From NCBI GenBank assembly GCA_902614975.1, contig CACMND010000002.1, positions 62,001 to 126,000 on the forward strand: 64,000 nt of DNA. The letters run 5' to 3'. This DNA comes from an uncultured Pelagibacteraceae bacterium. Lineage in GTDB: Bacteria > Pseudomonadota > Alphaproteobacteria > Pelagibacterales > Pelagibacteraceae. The notes beneath the pieces are model-generated. The model was not told where the DNA came from, made no database searches, and was given only the letters and a program-made list of their open reading frames with translations. Of the stretch, positions 42,601-52,816 are shown one piece after another. The translations under genes were made by a program, and so were the position numbers. The stretch's first letter is position 1. Every line of letters begins with the position of its first letter.

Positions 42601-42894
42601 ATGTTCTCAACTTTTTTAACTTTAACATTTTTATTTTTAATGTTTATGTGGTCATTGGCTTGGGTAAATTATTACAATAAGCTAGATAAAAGATTTGGTT
42701 CATCTTTATGGAGATGGAGTTATGATTATCCAGTGCCAGGTGATAGAGACATTTCTTTTCTTGATGATAAAAAATTTGTTATTTTAAGAAGAAAGAGAAA
42801 TAGAGCAGTTACAGTTATGTATTTTATTTTATTTTTCTCTTTTTTTATATTTTTATCTTTTGTAACCCAGATTTTATACGCTATTCAACATTAG
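42601..42894 (+). CDS. Small membrane protein of unknown function
   Basis: A 97-residue protein with a membrane helix at each end (about 4-25 and 72-94) and a central cytoplasmic or periplasmic stretch with aromatic and charged residues (KRFGSSLWRWSYDYPVPGDRD). I do not recognise a family. It diverges from the DjlA-like gene with 32 bases between starts and overlaps the end of the convergent DCC-family gene by four bases. The compact overlap and plausible topology support it being real. Confidence 0.6.
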   Translation: MFSTFLTLTFLFLMFMWSLAWVNYYNKLDKRFGSSLWRWSYDYPVPGDRDISFLDDKKFVILRRKRNRAVTVMYFILFFSFFIFLSFVTQILYAIQH

Positions 42895-43235
42895 TTTAGT
42901 TGGTGTCTATTTTTTAAATACAAAAAGAACGCTACAATTTCATATCCGACATAAAATAATTGATAAATAACTGGGAGTTTAAAAAATTTATAAAGAAACT
43001 TGTATTTTGGAATACTTTTCCAAATAAGTAAAAAAGCATCAATACCTACATAGATTTTTCCATCTTGTTCTACATGAATTCTTCTTAGAAGCTCTTTATC
43101 AGTTTTTTTTGTTTCTAATTCAGCATTTTTATTTTTAGTTATGTCTATCCAATTCAAATTTTCTATGTTTTCTTTCTTATAAATATTAATTTCTGCTCTG
43201 CAGATTTTGCATGAATTGTTAAAAAAAACCTTCAT
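42891..43235 (-). CDS. DCC-family thiol-disulfide protein (DUF393)
   Basis: A 114-residue protein of the DUF393/DCC family, named for the conserved DxLCxxC start, here FFNNSCKICRAEINIYKK with a CxxC at about residues 9-12. It contains the ENLNWIDITKNKN and RIHVEQDGKIYVGIDAFLLIWKSIP segments typical of the family. The Asp of the motif is replaced by Asn, and the family function is a suspected thiol-disulfide oxidoreductase. A membrane-associated helix near the end (VIYQLFYVGYEIVAFFLYL) fits family members. It converges with the small membrane protein gene. Confidence 0.82.
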   Translation of the reverse strand: MKVFFNNSCKICRAEINIYKKENIENLNWIDITKNKNAELETKKTDKELLRRIHVEQDGKIYVGIDAFLLIWKSIPKYKFLYKFFKLPVIYQLFYVGYEIVAFFLYLKNRHQLN

Positions 43236-43320
43236 AATTAAACTATATTTGAATATTTTATTTTTACAAATGTGCCAAATAAGCAGTTGATATATTAATA
43301 ATCACTACTACATTCTTCGC

Positions 43321-44733
43321 ATGTCAAATTTTTTCAAAGAAACAGATATAGATACATCACAAGCTGAAGCAATTGTTACTGAAACCTTAAAAAATTGTGA
43401 TGACGGAGAATTATATTTAGAAAATCATAAATCTGAGTCTATTGTTTTAGACGATAATAAAATAAAGAGTTCAACTTATAATTCTGATCAAGGATATGGT
43501 TTCAGAGCTGTGACAGGAGAGGTTGTTGCCTACTCTCATTCAAATGATATATCAAAGGAATCATTAAGAAAATCAAGCGATAATTTAAAAGATACATTAA
43601 AGTCAAAAAAAGGAACCTATAATCATGAAATTCCCAAAACTAACAACAAATATTACGAAAATATTAATCCTATTGAAAGCAAGACTTTCGACTCAAAGAT
43701 AGATTTGCTGACCAGTGTTAATAACTATTTAAGATCAAAAGGCTCAATTGTAAATCAAGTAACTGCAAATTTTTTAGGTGAACATAAATCAATAGAAATT
43801 ATTAGGTCTGATAATCAAGTCTTGAAAGATGATAGACCATTAGTCAGATTCAACGTTTCTGTCGTACTAGAGAAAGATGGAAAAAAAGAAACAGGTGTTT
43901 ATGGAGTTGGAGGAAGACAAAGTTATGATGATTATCTAAAAGATGGAAGCTGGAAAGATGTTTGTGATGAAGCTTTTAGAATCGCAAATGTGAATTTAGA
44001 AAGCAAACCAGCGCCAGCAGGAGAAATGAAAGTTGTTTTAGGTCCTGGATGGCCGGCAATTTTAATTCACGAAGCAATCGGACATGGTCTTGAGGGAGAT
44101 TTTAATAGAAAAAAAACTTCTGCTTTTCATAATTTAATGGGGCAGCAAGTAGCCAGCGAAGGAGTTACGATTGTAGATGACGGGACCTTACATCAAAGAA
44201 GAGGAAGTTTAACGATAGATGATGAAGGAACGCCTACTGAAAATACAGTTTTAATAGAAAATGGAATTTTAAAAAACTATATGCAAGACCGTTTAAACGC
44301 TCGTCTGATGGGAACCAAGTCAACAGGCAGTGGAAGAAGAGAAAGTTATAAACATGTGGTTTTACCAAGAATGAGAAATACAATGATGTTGTCAGGAAAA
44401 TATTCGCAAGATGAAATGATAAGTTCAGTCGACAAAGGTATTTTCGCTGTAAGTTTTGGGGGAGGACAGGTAGACATAACTTCAGGAAAATTTGTTTTTA
44501 ACTGTACAGAAGCATATGAAATCAATAATGGTAAAATAGGATCACCAATCAAAGGTGCTACATTAATTGGAGATGGACCGTCAATTTTAAAAGAAGTTTC
44601 ATTAGTTGGTAATGATATGAAATTAGATCCGGGTATTGGGACATGTGGTAAAGCTGGACAAGGTGTTCCAGTAGGAGTAGCTCAGCCATCAATTCTTATA
44701 AATAAGATGACCGTCGGTGGAACAAAACTTTAA
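43321..44733 (+). CDS. tldD: Metalloprotease TldD
   Basis: The 470-residue protein is the catalytic member of the TldD/TldE heterodimer. The zinc motif HEAIGH is at 250-255, followed by GLEGDFNRK, and a third ligand Cys is in GTCGKAGQGVPVGVAQPS. The C-terminal NKMTVGG end is conserved. TldDE degrades unfolded peptides and in enteric bacteria matures microcin B17 and the CcdA antitoxin. Its partner gene follows after five bases. No peptide precursor gene is visible around it. Confidence 0.95.
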   Translation: MSNFFKETDIDTSQAEAIVTETLKNCDDGELYLENHKSESIVLDDNKIKSSTYNSDQGYGFRAVTGEVVAYSHSNDISKESLRKSSDNLKDTLKSKKGTYNHEIPKTNNKYYENINPIESKTFDSKIDLLTSVNNYLRSKGSIVNQVTANFLGEHKSIEIIRSDNQVLKDDRPLVRFNVSVVLEKDGKKETGVYGVGGRQSYDDYLKDGSWKDVCDEAFRIANVNLESKPAPAGEMKVVLGPGWPAILIHEAIGHGLEGDFNRKKTSAFHNLMGQQVASEGVTIVDDGTLHQRRGSLTIDDEGTPTENTVLIENGILKNYMQDRLNARLMGTKSTGSGRRESYKHVVLPRMRNTMMLSGKYSQDEMISSVDKGIFAVSFGGGQVDITSGKFVFNCTEAYEINNGKIGSPIKGATLIGDGPSILKEVSLVGNDMKLDPGIGTCGKAGQGVPVGVAQPSILINKMTVGGTKL

Positions 44734-44738
44734 TATAA

Positions 44739-46055
44739 ATGATAAGGGATCAGGAATTTTTAAAAGATATAGCATCTTATTGTATTGAAAACTCTAAAAA
44801 ACTAGGAGCAACAGATGTGGGTGTAAAAGTAATTCACTCTGTCTCAGAAAATGTTAGTTTTAGAAACAAAAAGTTAGACGAGTCAAATAGAGCAGATAGC
44901 TTTGCTGTCAATTTAACTACCTATATAGAGAAAAAAAAATCGAGCATTAATTCATCAGATTTATCTAAATCAAACTTAGAAAAACTAATAGAACGTTGTA
45001 TTGATGCTACAAAAATCACTCCATCAGATGAAAATAATTCGTTACCAGATAAAGATTTAATGTCTAAAGAGATAAGAGACCTTAATCTCTATGATGAAAC
45101 ACATTATCCAAATGATAAAAAGATTGAATTTTTAAAAAAAGTTGAAGAGACAGCATCAACGGACGAAAAAATAGTTAATACTGAAGCTGGTTTTACTGAA
45201 AATAAAAATAATTTTATACTCGCAAACAGTAATGGTTTTTTATGTGGATACAAAACCTCAAATTTTTCATCTTCATGTGTAGCTGTATCAAAAATTAACG
45301 GTGCAATGGAAAGAGATTATGAGTTTGGTAGCACAAGATTCTTGGAAGATATGATGAAACCAGAAGAAATTGGAAAAATAGCTGCTGATAAAGCAATAAA
45401 AAAGTTAGGCCCAAAAAAAATCAAGAGTGAAAAAATTGGGGTTATATTTGATAAAAGAATTTCCAAAGGAATACTATCTACACTAGCAAGTGCAATAAGT
45501 GCGAGTGCTATTGCAAGAGGAACTTCTTTTTTAAAAGATCAAATCAATTCTGAAGTTTTTCCAAATTCAATTAATATCATTGATGATCCAAAAATTGAAA
45601 AAGGATTAGGCTCCCAAAACTTTGATAGCGAAGGGGTTGAAACCAATTCTTTGAAACTAATTGAGAATGGTATTTTAAAAAATTATTTAATTGATACTTA
45701 TTATGGTAAAAAATTAAATTTAAAATCTAATGGTAGATCTGGAGGAACAACAAACTTATACTTTGAAAACGGTACCTTAAGTTTTAAGGATTTGTTAAAT
45801 TCAGAAAAAAAATTTCTATACATAACAGAGACTATAGGCCATGGAGGAAATATCATTACTGGAGATTACTCAGTTGGAGCTTCGGGATTTATGGTTGAGG
45901 ATGGAGAATTGACTTACCCAGTAAGTGAAATAACTATAGCTGGGAATTTTAAGGAAATGTTTAAGAATATTACTTTGGCAAATGATTTAGAGATGAAGTA
46001 CACAACAAATGCTCCTACTTTATTGATTAATCAAATGACAGTAGCGGGAAAATAA
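44739..46055 (+). CDS. pmbA: TldE/PmbA subunit of the TldD/TldE protease
   Basis: The 438-residue protein is homologous to TldD but lacks the zinc HExxxH motif, as TldE does; the corresponding region reads FDKRISKGILSTLASAISASAI. The C-terminal part (TNAPTLLINQMTVAGK) matches TldE. It forms the cage with TldD and helps guide substrates. It is spaced five bases from tldD and is clearly cotranscribed. Its stop is directly adjacent to the convergent DUF6134 gene. Confidence 0.92.
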   Translation: MIRDQEFLKDIASYCIENSKKLGATDVGVKVIHSVSENVSFRNKKLDESNRADSFAVNLTTYIEKKKSSINSSDLSKSNLEKLIERCIDATKITPSDENNSLPDKDLMSKEIRDLNLYDETHYPNDKKIEFLKKVEETASTDEKIVNTEAGFTENKNNFILANSNGFLCGYKTSNFSSSCVAVSKINGAMERDYEFGSTRFLEDMMKPEEIGKIAADKAIKKLGPKKIKSEKIGVIFDKRISKGILSTLASAISASAIARGTSFLKDQINSEVFPNSINIIDDPKIEKGLGSQNFDSEGVETNSLKLIENGILKNYLIDTYYGKKLNLKSNGRSGGTTNLYFENGTLSFKDLLNSEKKFLYITETIGHGGNIITGDYSVGASGFMVEDGELTYPVSEITIAGNFKEMFKNITLANDLEMKYTTNAPTLLINQMTVAGK

Positions 46056-46733
46056 TTATTGAATTTTTTTTAGTCTATATTCCCATAGACCCATTCTCTT
46101 ATAAGCCACTTTTATAATCAATGCTTTTTTTTTATCGTACCATATTTCAAAATTTAATTTTTTATCATCAGGTAGATTTGGGTTGGTAGAAAAAAGTCTA
46201 AAATGTTCTACATCATATTCTTTATTATAAAGTTTAATTTTTTCTTTTCCTAAAAATTCTATGTTTTGTTTTTTTACACTTCCAGATAATGGACTTATTT
46301 GAGTCTCAGTTTGTAAAATTCTATGATTCCACCAATGACCGATTATATTTTCTCTATCCGCCTCACCCTTATATGATGATCCATCAATTATAAACTTCTC
46401 TTTTTTTTCATCAAAAATTAAATTTACATATTTTCTCTTATTGTTTTGAAATGTTTCTGAGTTAAATGAAATTAATTGGTCTCCAATATATTCTTCAGTA
46501 CCTCTACTATTTATAGAGAATACTGTAACACCCAATAATTTCACTTCAAAATTGGTTGTATTTTTTACAATAAATTTATTTTCTTCTTTTTTAAATGTGA
46601 AAATACTTTCTCCAATTTTTTCATCATCTTTAAATATCTCCATTTCTATATTTGTATAATTTTTATAGTGATCAGTATGTGCTTGCAAAAAAAGAGGAGA
46701 TAAAACTAACAATATTACTAAGAATTTTCTCAT
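46056..46733 (-). CDS. Secreted DUF6134-type protein
   Basis: A 225-residue protein with a clear signal peptide (MRKFLVILLVLSPLFLQAHTDH, cleavage near residue 18) and a mature part made of alternating strands (MEIFKDDEKIGESIFTF, YVNLIFDEKKEKFIIDG, KKQNIEFLGKEKIKLYNKEYDVEHFRL, LNFEIWYDKKKALIIKVAYKRMGLWEYRL). The layout, with an internal HWWNHRI and the repeated Trp-Tyr near the end, matches DUF6134/DUF3108-like periplasmic proteins. Such folds bind lipids or help outer-membrane transport, but the function is not known. It is a single gene. Confidence 0.7.
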   Translation of the reverse strand: MRKFLVILLVLSPLFLQAHTDHYKNYTNIEMEIFKDDEKIGESIFTFKKEENKFIVKNTTNFEVKLLGVTVFSINSRGTEEYIGDQLISFNSETFQNNKRKYVNLIFDEKKEKFIIDGSSYKGEADRENIIGHWWNHRILQTETQISPLSGSVKKQNIEFLGKEKIKLYNKEYDVEHFRLFSTNPNLPDDKKLNFEIWYDKKKALIIKVAYKRMGLWEYRLKKIQ

Positions 46734-46812
46734 TACTTCACGTTATTTTAATTAACTTGTTTGAACTTTATATAGAATTTTTACGTTTAAAAGATAAATA
46801 GTCTAAAGAATT

Positions 46813-47460
46813 ATGTTTTTAACCATAAAAAATATACCCTCAAAATCTTGGAGCTCAGAAAAACCTTTAAATTTTAAACCTAAATTTAGAACTTTTTTAC
46901 TTTTATGTGTTGGTTTATCTTTATTTGGGTTGGGAGAGGCTCTCTTATTAGTTTCTACTACTGGTAATTCTCCATGGTCTGTTCTAGCAGAAGGTTTATC
47001 AAACATATTAAATATTTCGATCGGATTATCTACATTCATAATAAGTATTATTGTTTTAGGGTTTTGGTTTCCACTAAAACAAAAACCAGGAATTGGTACA
47101 ATTCTAAATATTTTAATTATAGCAGCGATAATCGATTTGACACTTTTTCTTTTTGATCCTCCTTTAGCTACCTCTTCAAAATATATTCTTGCCGTATTTT
47201 CTGTTTTGCTTGTCGGGTTAGGAAGTGGGATATACTTAATTGCAAATTTAGGCCCTGGTCCTAGAGATGGATTGATGACAGGTCTAACAAAAAAAACTCA
47301 ACTTCCTATTGCTTTAATTCGAGCTACTTTGGAAATTTCAGCAGTTATATCTGGTTGGTATTTGGGAGGAACTGTTGGTTTGGGTACTATAATATTTGCA
47401 TTTGGGATAGGTCCTGCTGTAGCTTTAGGAATTTATATTGTGGATAAAGTTACGAAGTAA
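46813..47460 (+). CDS. YczE/YitT-like membrane protein
   Basis: A 215-residue protein with five or six membrane helices. The signature GLSLFGLGEALLLVSTTGNSPWSVLAEGLSNIL and LGSGIYLIANLGPGPRDGLMTGL repeats (GxGPxDGL) identify the YczE family. Bacillus YczE is linked to surfactin and bacillaene production but the general function is unknown. It starts 79 bases from the divergent DUF6134 gene. A fold of two similar halves is suggested by the repeated GNSPW and GPGPR loops. Confidence 0.78.
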   Translation: MFLTIKNIPSKSWSSEKPLNFKPKFRTFLLLCVGLSLFGLGEALLLVSTTGNSPWSVLAEGLSNILNISIGLSTFIISIIVLGFWFPLKQKPGIGTILNILIIAAIIDLTLFLFDPPLATSSKYILAVFSVLLVGLGSGIYLIANLGPGPRDGLMTGLTKKTQLPIALIRATLEISAVISGWYLGGTVGLGTIIFAFGIGPAVALGIYIVDKVTK

Positions 47461-47520
47461 ATGTTTTTAGTGGACAATTAGTCGATTGTTAATACTGAAT
47501 AAAAATTGTAAATATAAATC

Positions 47521-47976
47521 ATGTCTATAAAAAATTGGATGAAAGAATCAGCGAATATACTATTTGACGATAGTAAAAATGATTTAAGAGCACTTCCCAA
47601 AACTGTGAGACTACAAATATTATTAGTTTTAAGTTTTATATGGACAACAGTATTTAGTTTATACGTATTTTCATATGCCACTTTTGCATTTGGTTGGGCA
47701 GGGACATATGTTGCTCATATAGGTTTAATATTTGCTGTTTATTATACCTTTAAACAATTTCATAGAGCTGAAGCAAAAGCCGTTAGCGTTTTTAAGACAA
47801 AAAATTTTGATCCATTTAAAATCATGACAATTGTTTTTGTTATAGTTTTTATTTTTGTTTTTTCTAAAGGTATTGAAGTATTGACAAGAACAAACTCTTA
47901 CTCAATTCCATATGACGGACCTAGTAAATCAGCATTTGAAAAGTGGCTGCCATTTACCAAAAATAAGTCTGAATAA
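47521..47976 (+). CDS. Membrane protein of unknown function with three helices
   Basis: The 151-residue protein has a soluble N-terminal part (1-35), two helices around 38-62 and 65-82, and a third at about 100-120 (IMTIVFVIVFIFVFSKGIEVL), ending in a polar tail of about 25 residues. The motif SKSAFEKWLPFTKNKSE closes the protein. I cannot assign a family. It is a single gene ending eight bases before the convergent bipA stop. The length and clean start after a 60-base gap support a real gene. Confidence 0.62.
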   Translation: MSIKNWMKESANILFDDSKNDLRALPKTVRLQILLVLSFIWTTVFSLYVFSYATFAFGWAGTYVAHIGLIFAVYYTFKQFHRAEAKAVSVFKTKNFDPFKIMTIVFVIVFIFVFSKGIEVLTRTNSYSIPYDGPSKSAFEKWLPFTKNKSE

Positions 47977-47984
47977 TAATTTTT

Positions 47985-49811
47985 TTAAGAAGCTTCTGAT
48001 AATTTAGAGAGCTTTTTTCTCTCGTGAGGATCAAGCACAGCTTTTCTTAATCTGCATGAATTTGGCGTAATTTCTAGTGCTTCATCAGAATTTAACATGC
48101 TCAATTGTTCAGCAATAGACATCTTTCTTACGGGAGTTAAAACAACATTTTCATCTGTTCCTTGTGTCCTCATATTTGTAAGTTTTTTACCTTTCATGAC
48201 ATTTATAATCATATCACCAGGCTTAGGTGACAATCCAACAATCATACCCGAATAAACTGGATCGTTATGAGTAACAAACATTTCTCCTCTTGCCTGTAGA
48301 TTATAAATTGCAAATGCTACTGCTTTTCCTTGTTCCATAGAAATTAATGCACCATTTCTTCTGCCTTCCATATCTCCCTCAAATTTTCCATAGGAATGGA
48401 ATATTCTGTTTATTACCCCTGTTCCTTTAGTTAGAGTAAGAAATCTACTGGTGTATCCCATTAAACCTCTAGTTGGTGCATGAAAGATTAATCGTTTTTT
48501 ATTTTTTCCAGTATCTTTAAGATCTATTAATTTTCCTTTTCTTTTATTCATCGAGTCTATAACTTTAGAAGAGAACTCTTCATCAAGATCCATAGTAATT
48601 TCTTCAATAGGTTCTAATTTTCCACCATTTTCATTTTTTTGAAATAAAACTCTAGGAGGACTTACTGTCATTTCAAATCCTTCACGTCTCATCTGTGTTA
48701 ATAATATTTCTAACATTAATTCACCTCTTCCACTTATTTCAAATGAGTCTTTGTTTTCATTTTCTGAAAAAGAAATTCCGACATTATTCTGAGCCTCTTG
48801 AACCAATCTCTCTCTAATTTGAGTACTTGTAAGTTTTTTACCTTCAGTACCAGCTAATGGAGAACTATTTACTGTTATTTTGATAGACATCGTTGGTGGA
48901 TCAATTGGGGTTGCTTGTATTGGTGTATCTACCTCAGTATCACATATAGTGTCAGCAACATTTGCTTTTTCTAATCCAGCGATAACCACAATATCTCCAG
49001 CTTCGCCAACTTCTATTGGTACTTTTTTTGTTCCCTCGTATCTAAATATTTTAGTCAACCTTCCCTCATCAACTTTTTCTCCATCAAGATTGATTGCTTT
49101 AATTTGTTGGTTTGCTTTTGCAGTACCTTGTGAAATTCGACCAACTAAACTTCTACCTAAAAAACTGTCAGCATACAAAAGAGTCGAAAGCATTGCAAAA
49201 GGCTTGGACTTGTCAAATTCTGCTGGCTTAACATGATCTATTACTAAATCTAATAATGGATTTAAATTCTCTCTTGGACCATCTATTTCTTTGGATGCCC
49301 AGCCAGATCTTCCACTTGCGTAAATAACTGGAAAGTCTAATTGCTCTTCGTTAGCATCTAAGCTTACAAATAAGTCAAAAGTCTCATTTAATACTTCATC
49401 GGCTCTTTGGTCAGCTTTGTCTAATTTATTAATAACTACGATTGGTTTAAGGCCTTGTTTAAGTGCTTTAGCTAATACAAATTTAGTTTGAGGCATTACT
49501 CCTTCGGCCGAATCTATTAACAATAATGCACCATCAGCCATACTAAGAACTCTTTCAACTTCTGCAGCAAAATCTCTGTGTCCAGGTGTATCAATAATAT
49601 TAATTCTAGAATCTTTCCAATTTATGGAAGCTGGTTTGGCAAGAATTGTAATACCTCTTTCCTTTTCAAGTTCGCCTGAGTCCATTAGTCTTTCATCAAC
49701 AACTTCATTTTCTCTAAAAGAACCACTCTGTTTCATTAAGTTATCAATCAAAGTAGTCTTGCCATGGTCAACATGAGCAATTATGGTGATGTTACGTATT
49801 GATGTTGTCAT
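47985..49811 (-). CDS. bipA: Ribosome-associated GTPase BipA/TypA
   Basis: The 608-residue protein is a translation GTPase of the EF-G family: G1 AHVDHGKTTL, G3 DTPGHRDF and G4 NKLDKADQR are intact, followed by domain II, the V-type domain (about 390-480) and the BipA-specific C-terminal domain (SPKPGDMIINVMKGKKLTNMRTQGTDENVVLTPVRKMSIAEQLSML). BipA helps 50S subunit assembly and growth under cold or stress. It sits downstream of groEL but separated by a terminator, so it has its own transcript. Its start is at 49811, with no strong ribosome binding site. Confidence 0.96.
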   Translation of the reverse strand: MTTSIRNITIIAHVDHGKTTLIDNLMKQSGSFRENEVVDERLMDSGELEKERGITILAKPASINWKDSRINIIDTPGHRDFAAEVERVLSMADGALLLIDSAEGVMPQTKFVLAKALKQGLKPIVVINKLDKADQRADEVLNETFDLFVSLDANEEQLDFPVIYASGRSGWASKEIDGPRENLNPLLDLVIDHVKPAEFDKSKPFAMLSTLLYADSFLGRSLVGRISQGTAKANQQIKAINLDGEKVDEGRLTKIFRYEGTKKVPIEVGEAGDIVVIAGLEKANVADTICDTEVDTPIQATPIDPPTMSIKITVNSSPLAGTEGKKLTSTQIRERLVQEAQNNVGISFSENENKDSFEISGRGELMLEILLTQMRREGFEMTVSPPRVLFQKNENGGKLEPIEEITMDLDEEFSSKVIDSMNKRKGKLIDLKDTGKNKKRLIFHAPTRGLMGYTSRFLTLTKGTGVINRIFHSYGKFEGDMEGRRNGALISMEQGKAVAFAIYNLQARGEMFVTHNDPVYSGMIVGLSPKPGDMIINVMKGKKLTNMRTQGTDENVVLTPVRKMSIAEQLSMLNSDEALEITPNSCRLRKAVLDPHERKKLSKLSEAS

Positions 49812-49850
49812 TTGCGCGTTCTTATATATTCAAAATATTTTTTTTCAATT

Positions 49851-49886
49851 CAAAAAAAAAGGGCAGTAAAAACTGCCCTTTTTGAA
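49851..49886 (-). terminator. Intrinsic terminator after groEL
   Basis: On the minus strand, GGGCAGT-TTTT-ACTGCCC (49861-49878) is followed by a run of nine T and preceded by a stretch of A, giving a classical terminator 30 bases after the groEL stop. Since A and T runs lie on both sides, it could also work on the plus strand, but no plus-strand gene is nearby. Confidence 0.9.
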
Positions 49887-49909
49887 TTTTTTCTTGAGTA
49901 AAATTGGTA

Positions 49910-51577
<1,668 letters not shown>

Positions 51578-51584
51578 TTATTAT

Positions 51585-51878
51585 TTATTTACCTGTTGCA
51601 ATACCCATAATGTCTGACTCTTTCATTATGCTGTACTCTTTACCATCAATTTTAACTTCTGTTCCTGACCACTTACCGAATAAAACTTTATCACCTACTT
51701 TAACGTCCATAGGTATTAGTTTTCCATCTTCAGTTTTTGCGCCTCCGCCAACAGCAACAACTTTACCTTCTTGAGGTTTTTCTTGAGCTGTATCTGGAAT
51801 AATTATGCCACCAGCAGTTTTTTCGCTGCTATCTAAAACTTCTATTAAAACACGGTCATGTAACGGTTTAAACTTCAT
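51585..51878 (-). CDS. groES: Co-chaperonin GroES
   Basis: The 97-residue protein has the GroES features [35 protein letters not shown] (mobile loop 17-34) and [33 protein letters not shown]. It caps GroEL. It is the first gene of the operon. The leader before the start has a good ribosome binding site (AAAGGAGA) and is preceded by a heat-shock-type promoter. Length is standard for alphaproteobacteria. Confidence 0.98.
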   Translation of the reverse strand: MKFKPLHDRVLIEVLDSSEKTAGGIIIPDTAQEKPQEGKVVAVGGGAKTEDGKLIPMDVKVGDKVLFGKWSGTEVKIDGKEYSIMKESDIMGIATGK

Positions 51879-51903
51879 ACGAATTCTCCTTTAAATTAGC
51901 AGT

Positions 51904-51933
51904 CATATAGAGACATATTTAATAATTTTCAAG
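51904..51933 (-). promoter_or_regulatory. Heat-shock (RpoH-type) promoter of groES-groEL
   Basis: CTTGAAA (51927-51933) is followed after 16 bases by CTATATG (51904-51910) on the minus strand. The minus 35 lies within a 14-base palindrome, TTCAAGATCTTGAA (51928-51941). No CIRCE-type inverted repeat for HrcA is seen in the leader, so control probably rests on the sigma factor. Confidence 0.75.
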
Positions 51934-52000
51934 ATCTTGAATAAAAATTATGGTCTAAAAAACCCAAGAATAAAGCATATTTTTAAGCTATACCTCAAGT

Positions 52001-52816
52001 ATGCCCCAAAACTTAGACAAAGATGGATTAAGATCTAAAATAAATAGTTACGAATTATTTTTTATCGACATATGGGGAGTGATCCATAACGGATTACAAA
52101 TTTTTGAAGATTCTATTGAAGTATTAGAAAATTTAAAAAAAAATAATAAAGAGTTTGTATTACTTACCAATGCTCCAAGACCAAATTCTACAGTTATTGA
52201 TTTTTTGAAAAAAATGGGGCTCAAAAAATTTTATGAAGATGTATACACCTCAGGAGAAGCTTCATTAAAATATTTAATGCAAAATTTTCAAAATTCAAAA
52301 TTTTATCACATTGGACCACCAAGAGATTTTGACTTATTTAAAAGATTTGAACAAAATAAGGTTAGCAATATTAATCAAGCTGATTATTTTATTTGTACAG
52401 GGTTATTTGAAGATCATGAGACAAAACTTGAATATTATAAAGATTTACTTAAGAAATTTTCAAATAAAAAATTTGTGTGTACCAATCCAGATTTAATTGT
52501 TGATAGAGGAGATGTTAGGGAGTTTTGTGCTGGATCAGTTGCAAAAATATTTGAAGAAATTGGTGGAAAAGTAATTTACTTTGGAAAACCTTATCCTCCG
52601 GTTTATAATTTATCTGCTAACATAAATGGTAAAAATGTTTTATGTATCGGAGATAATATGAATACAGATATAAAAGGAGCTAATATTCAAAATTTTGACA
52701 ATCTGCTAATAACGAGTGGTATACACAAAAAAGAATTAAGTAGTTTTAATATTGATAAATTAGAAGAAAAATATGGAGTAAGCGTGAATTACACTCAAAC
52801 AAAATTAAAATGGTGA
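52001..52816 (+). CDS. HAD superfamily hydrolase (HAD-IIA, NagD-like)
   Basis: A 271-residue phosphatase-type HAD protein. Motif I is FIDIWGVIHNG, in which the two Asp are separated by four residues in the expected DxxGV form, motif II LLTNAPRPNS, and the C-terminal motif IGDNMNTDIKGANIQN contains the acidic metal site. The CFCTGLFEDHE and VYFGKPYPPVYN segments place it in the TIGR01459 group common in Alphaproteobacteria. The substrate is unknown; sugar phosphates or nucleotides are common for the subgroup. It overlaps ribF by seven bases and diverges from groES. Confidence 0.85.
   Translation: MPQNLDKDGLRSKINSYELFFIDIWGVIHNGLQIFEDSIEVLENLKKNNKEFVLLTNAPRPNSTVIDFLKKMGLKKFYEDVYTSGEASLKYLMQNFQNSKFYHIGPPRDFDLFKRFEQNKVSNINQADYFICTGLFEDHETKLEYYKDLLKKFSNKKFVCTNPDLIVDRGDVREFCAGSVAKIFEEIGGKVIYFGKPYPPVYNLSANINGKNVLCIGDNMNTDIKGANIQNFDNLLITSGIHKKELSSFNIDKLEEKYGVSVNYTQTKLKW

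Noticed and set aside
51879..52000. CIRCE element for HrcA in the groES leader
   Set aside because: No TTAGCACTC-N9-GAGTGCTAA-like inverted repeat; the 14-base palindrome is different and overlaps the promoter.
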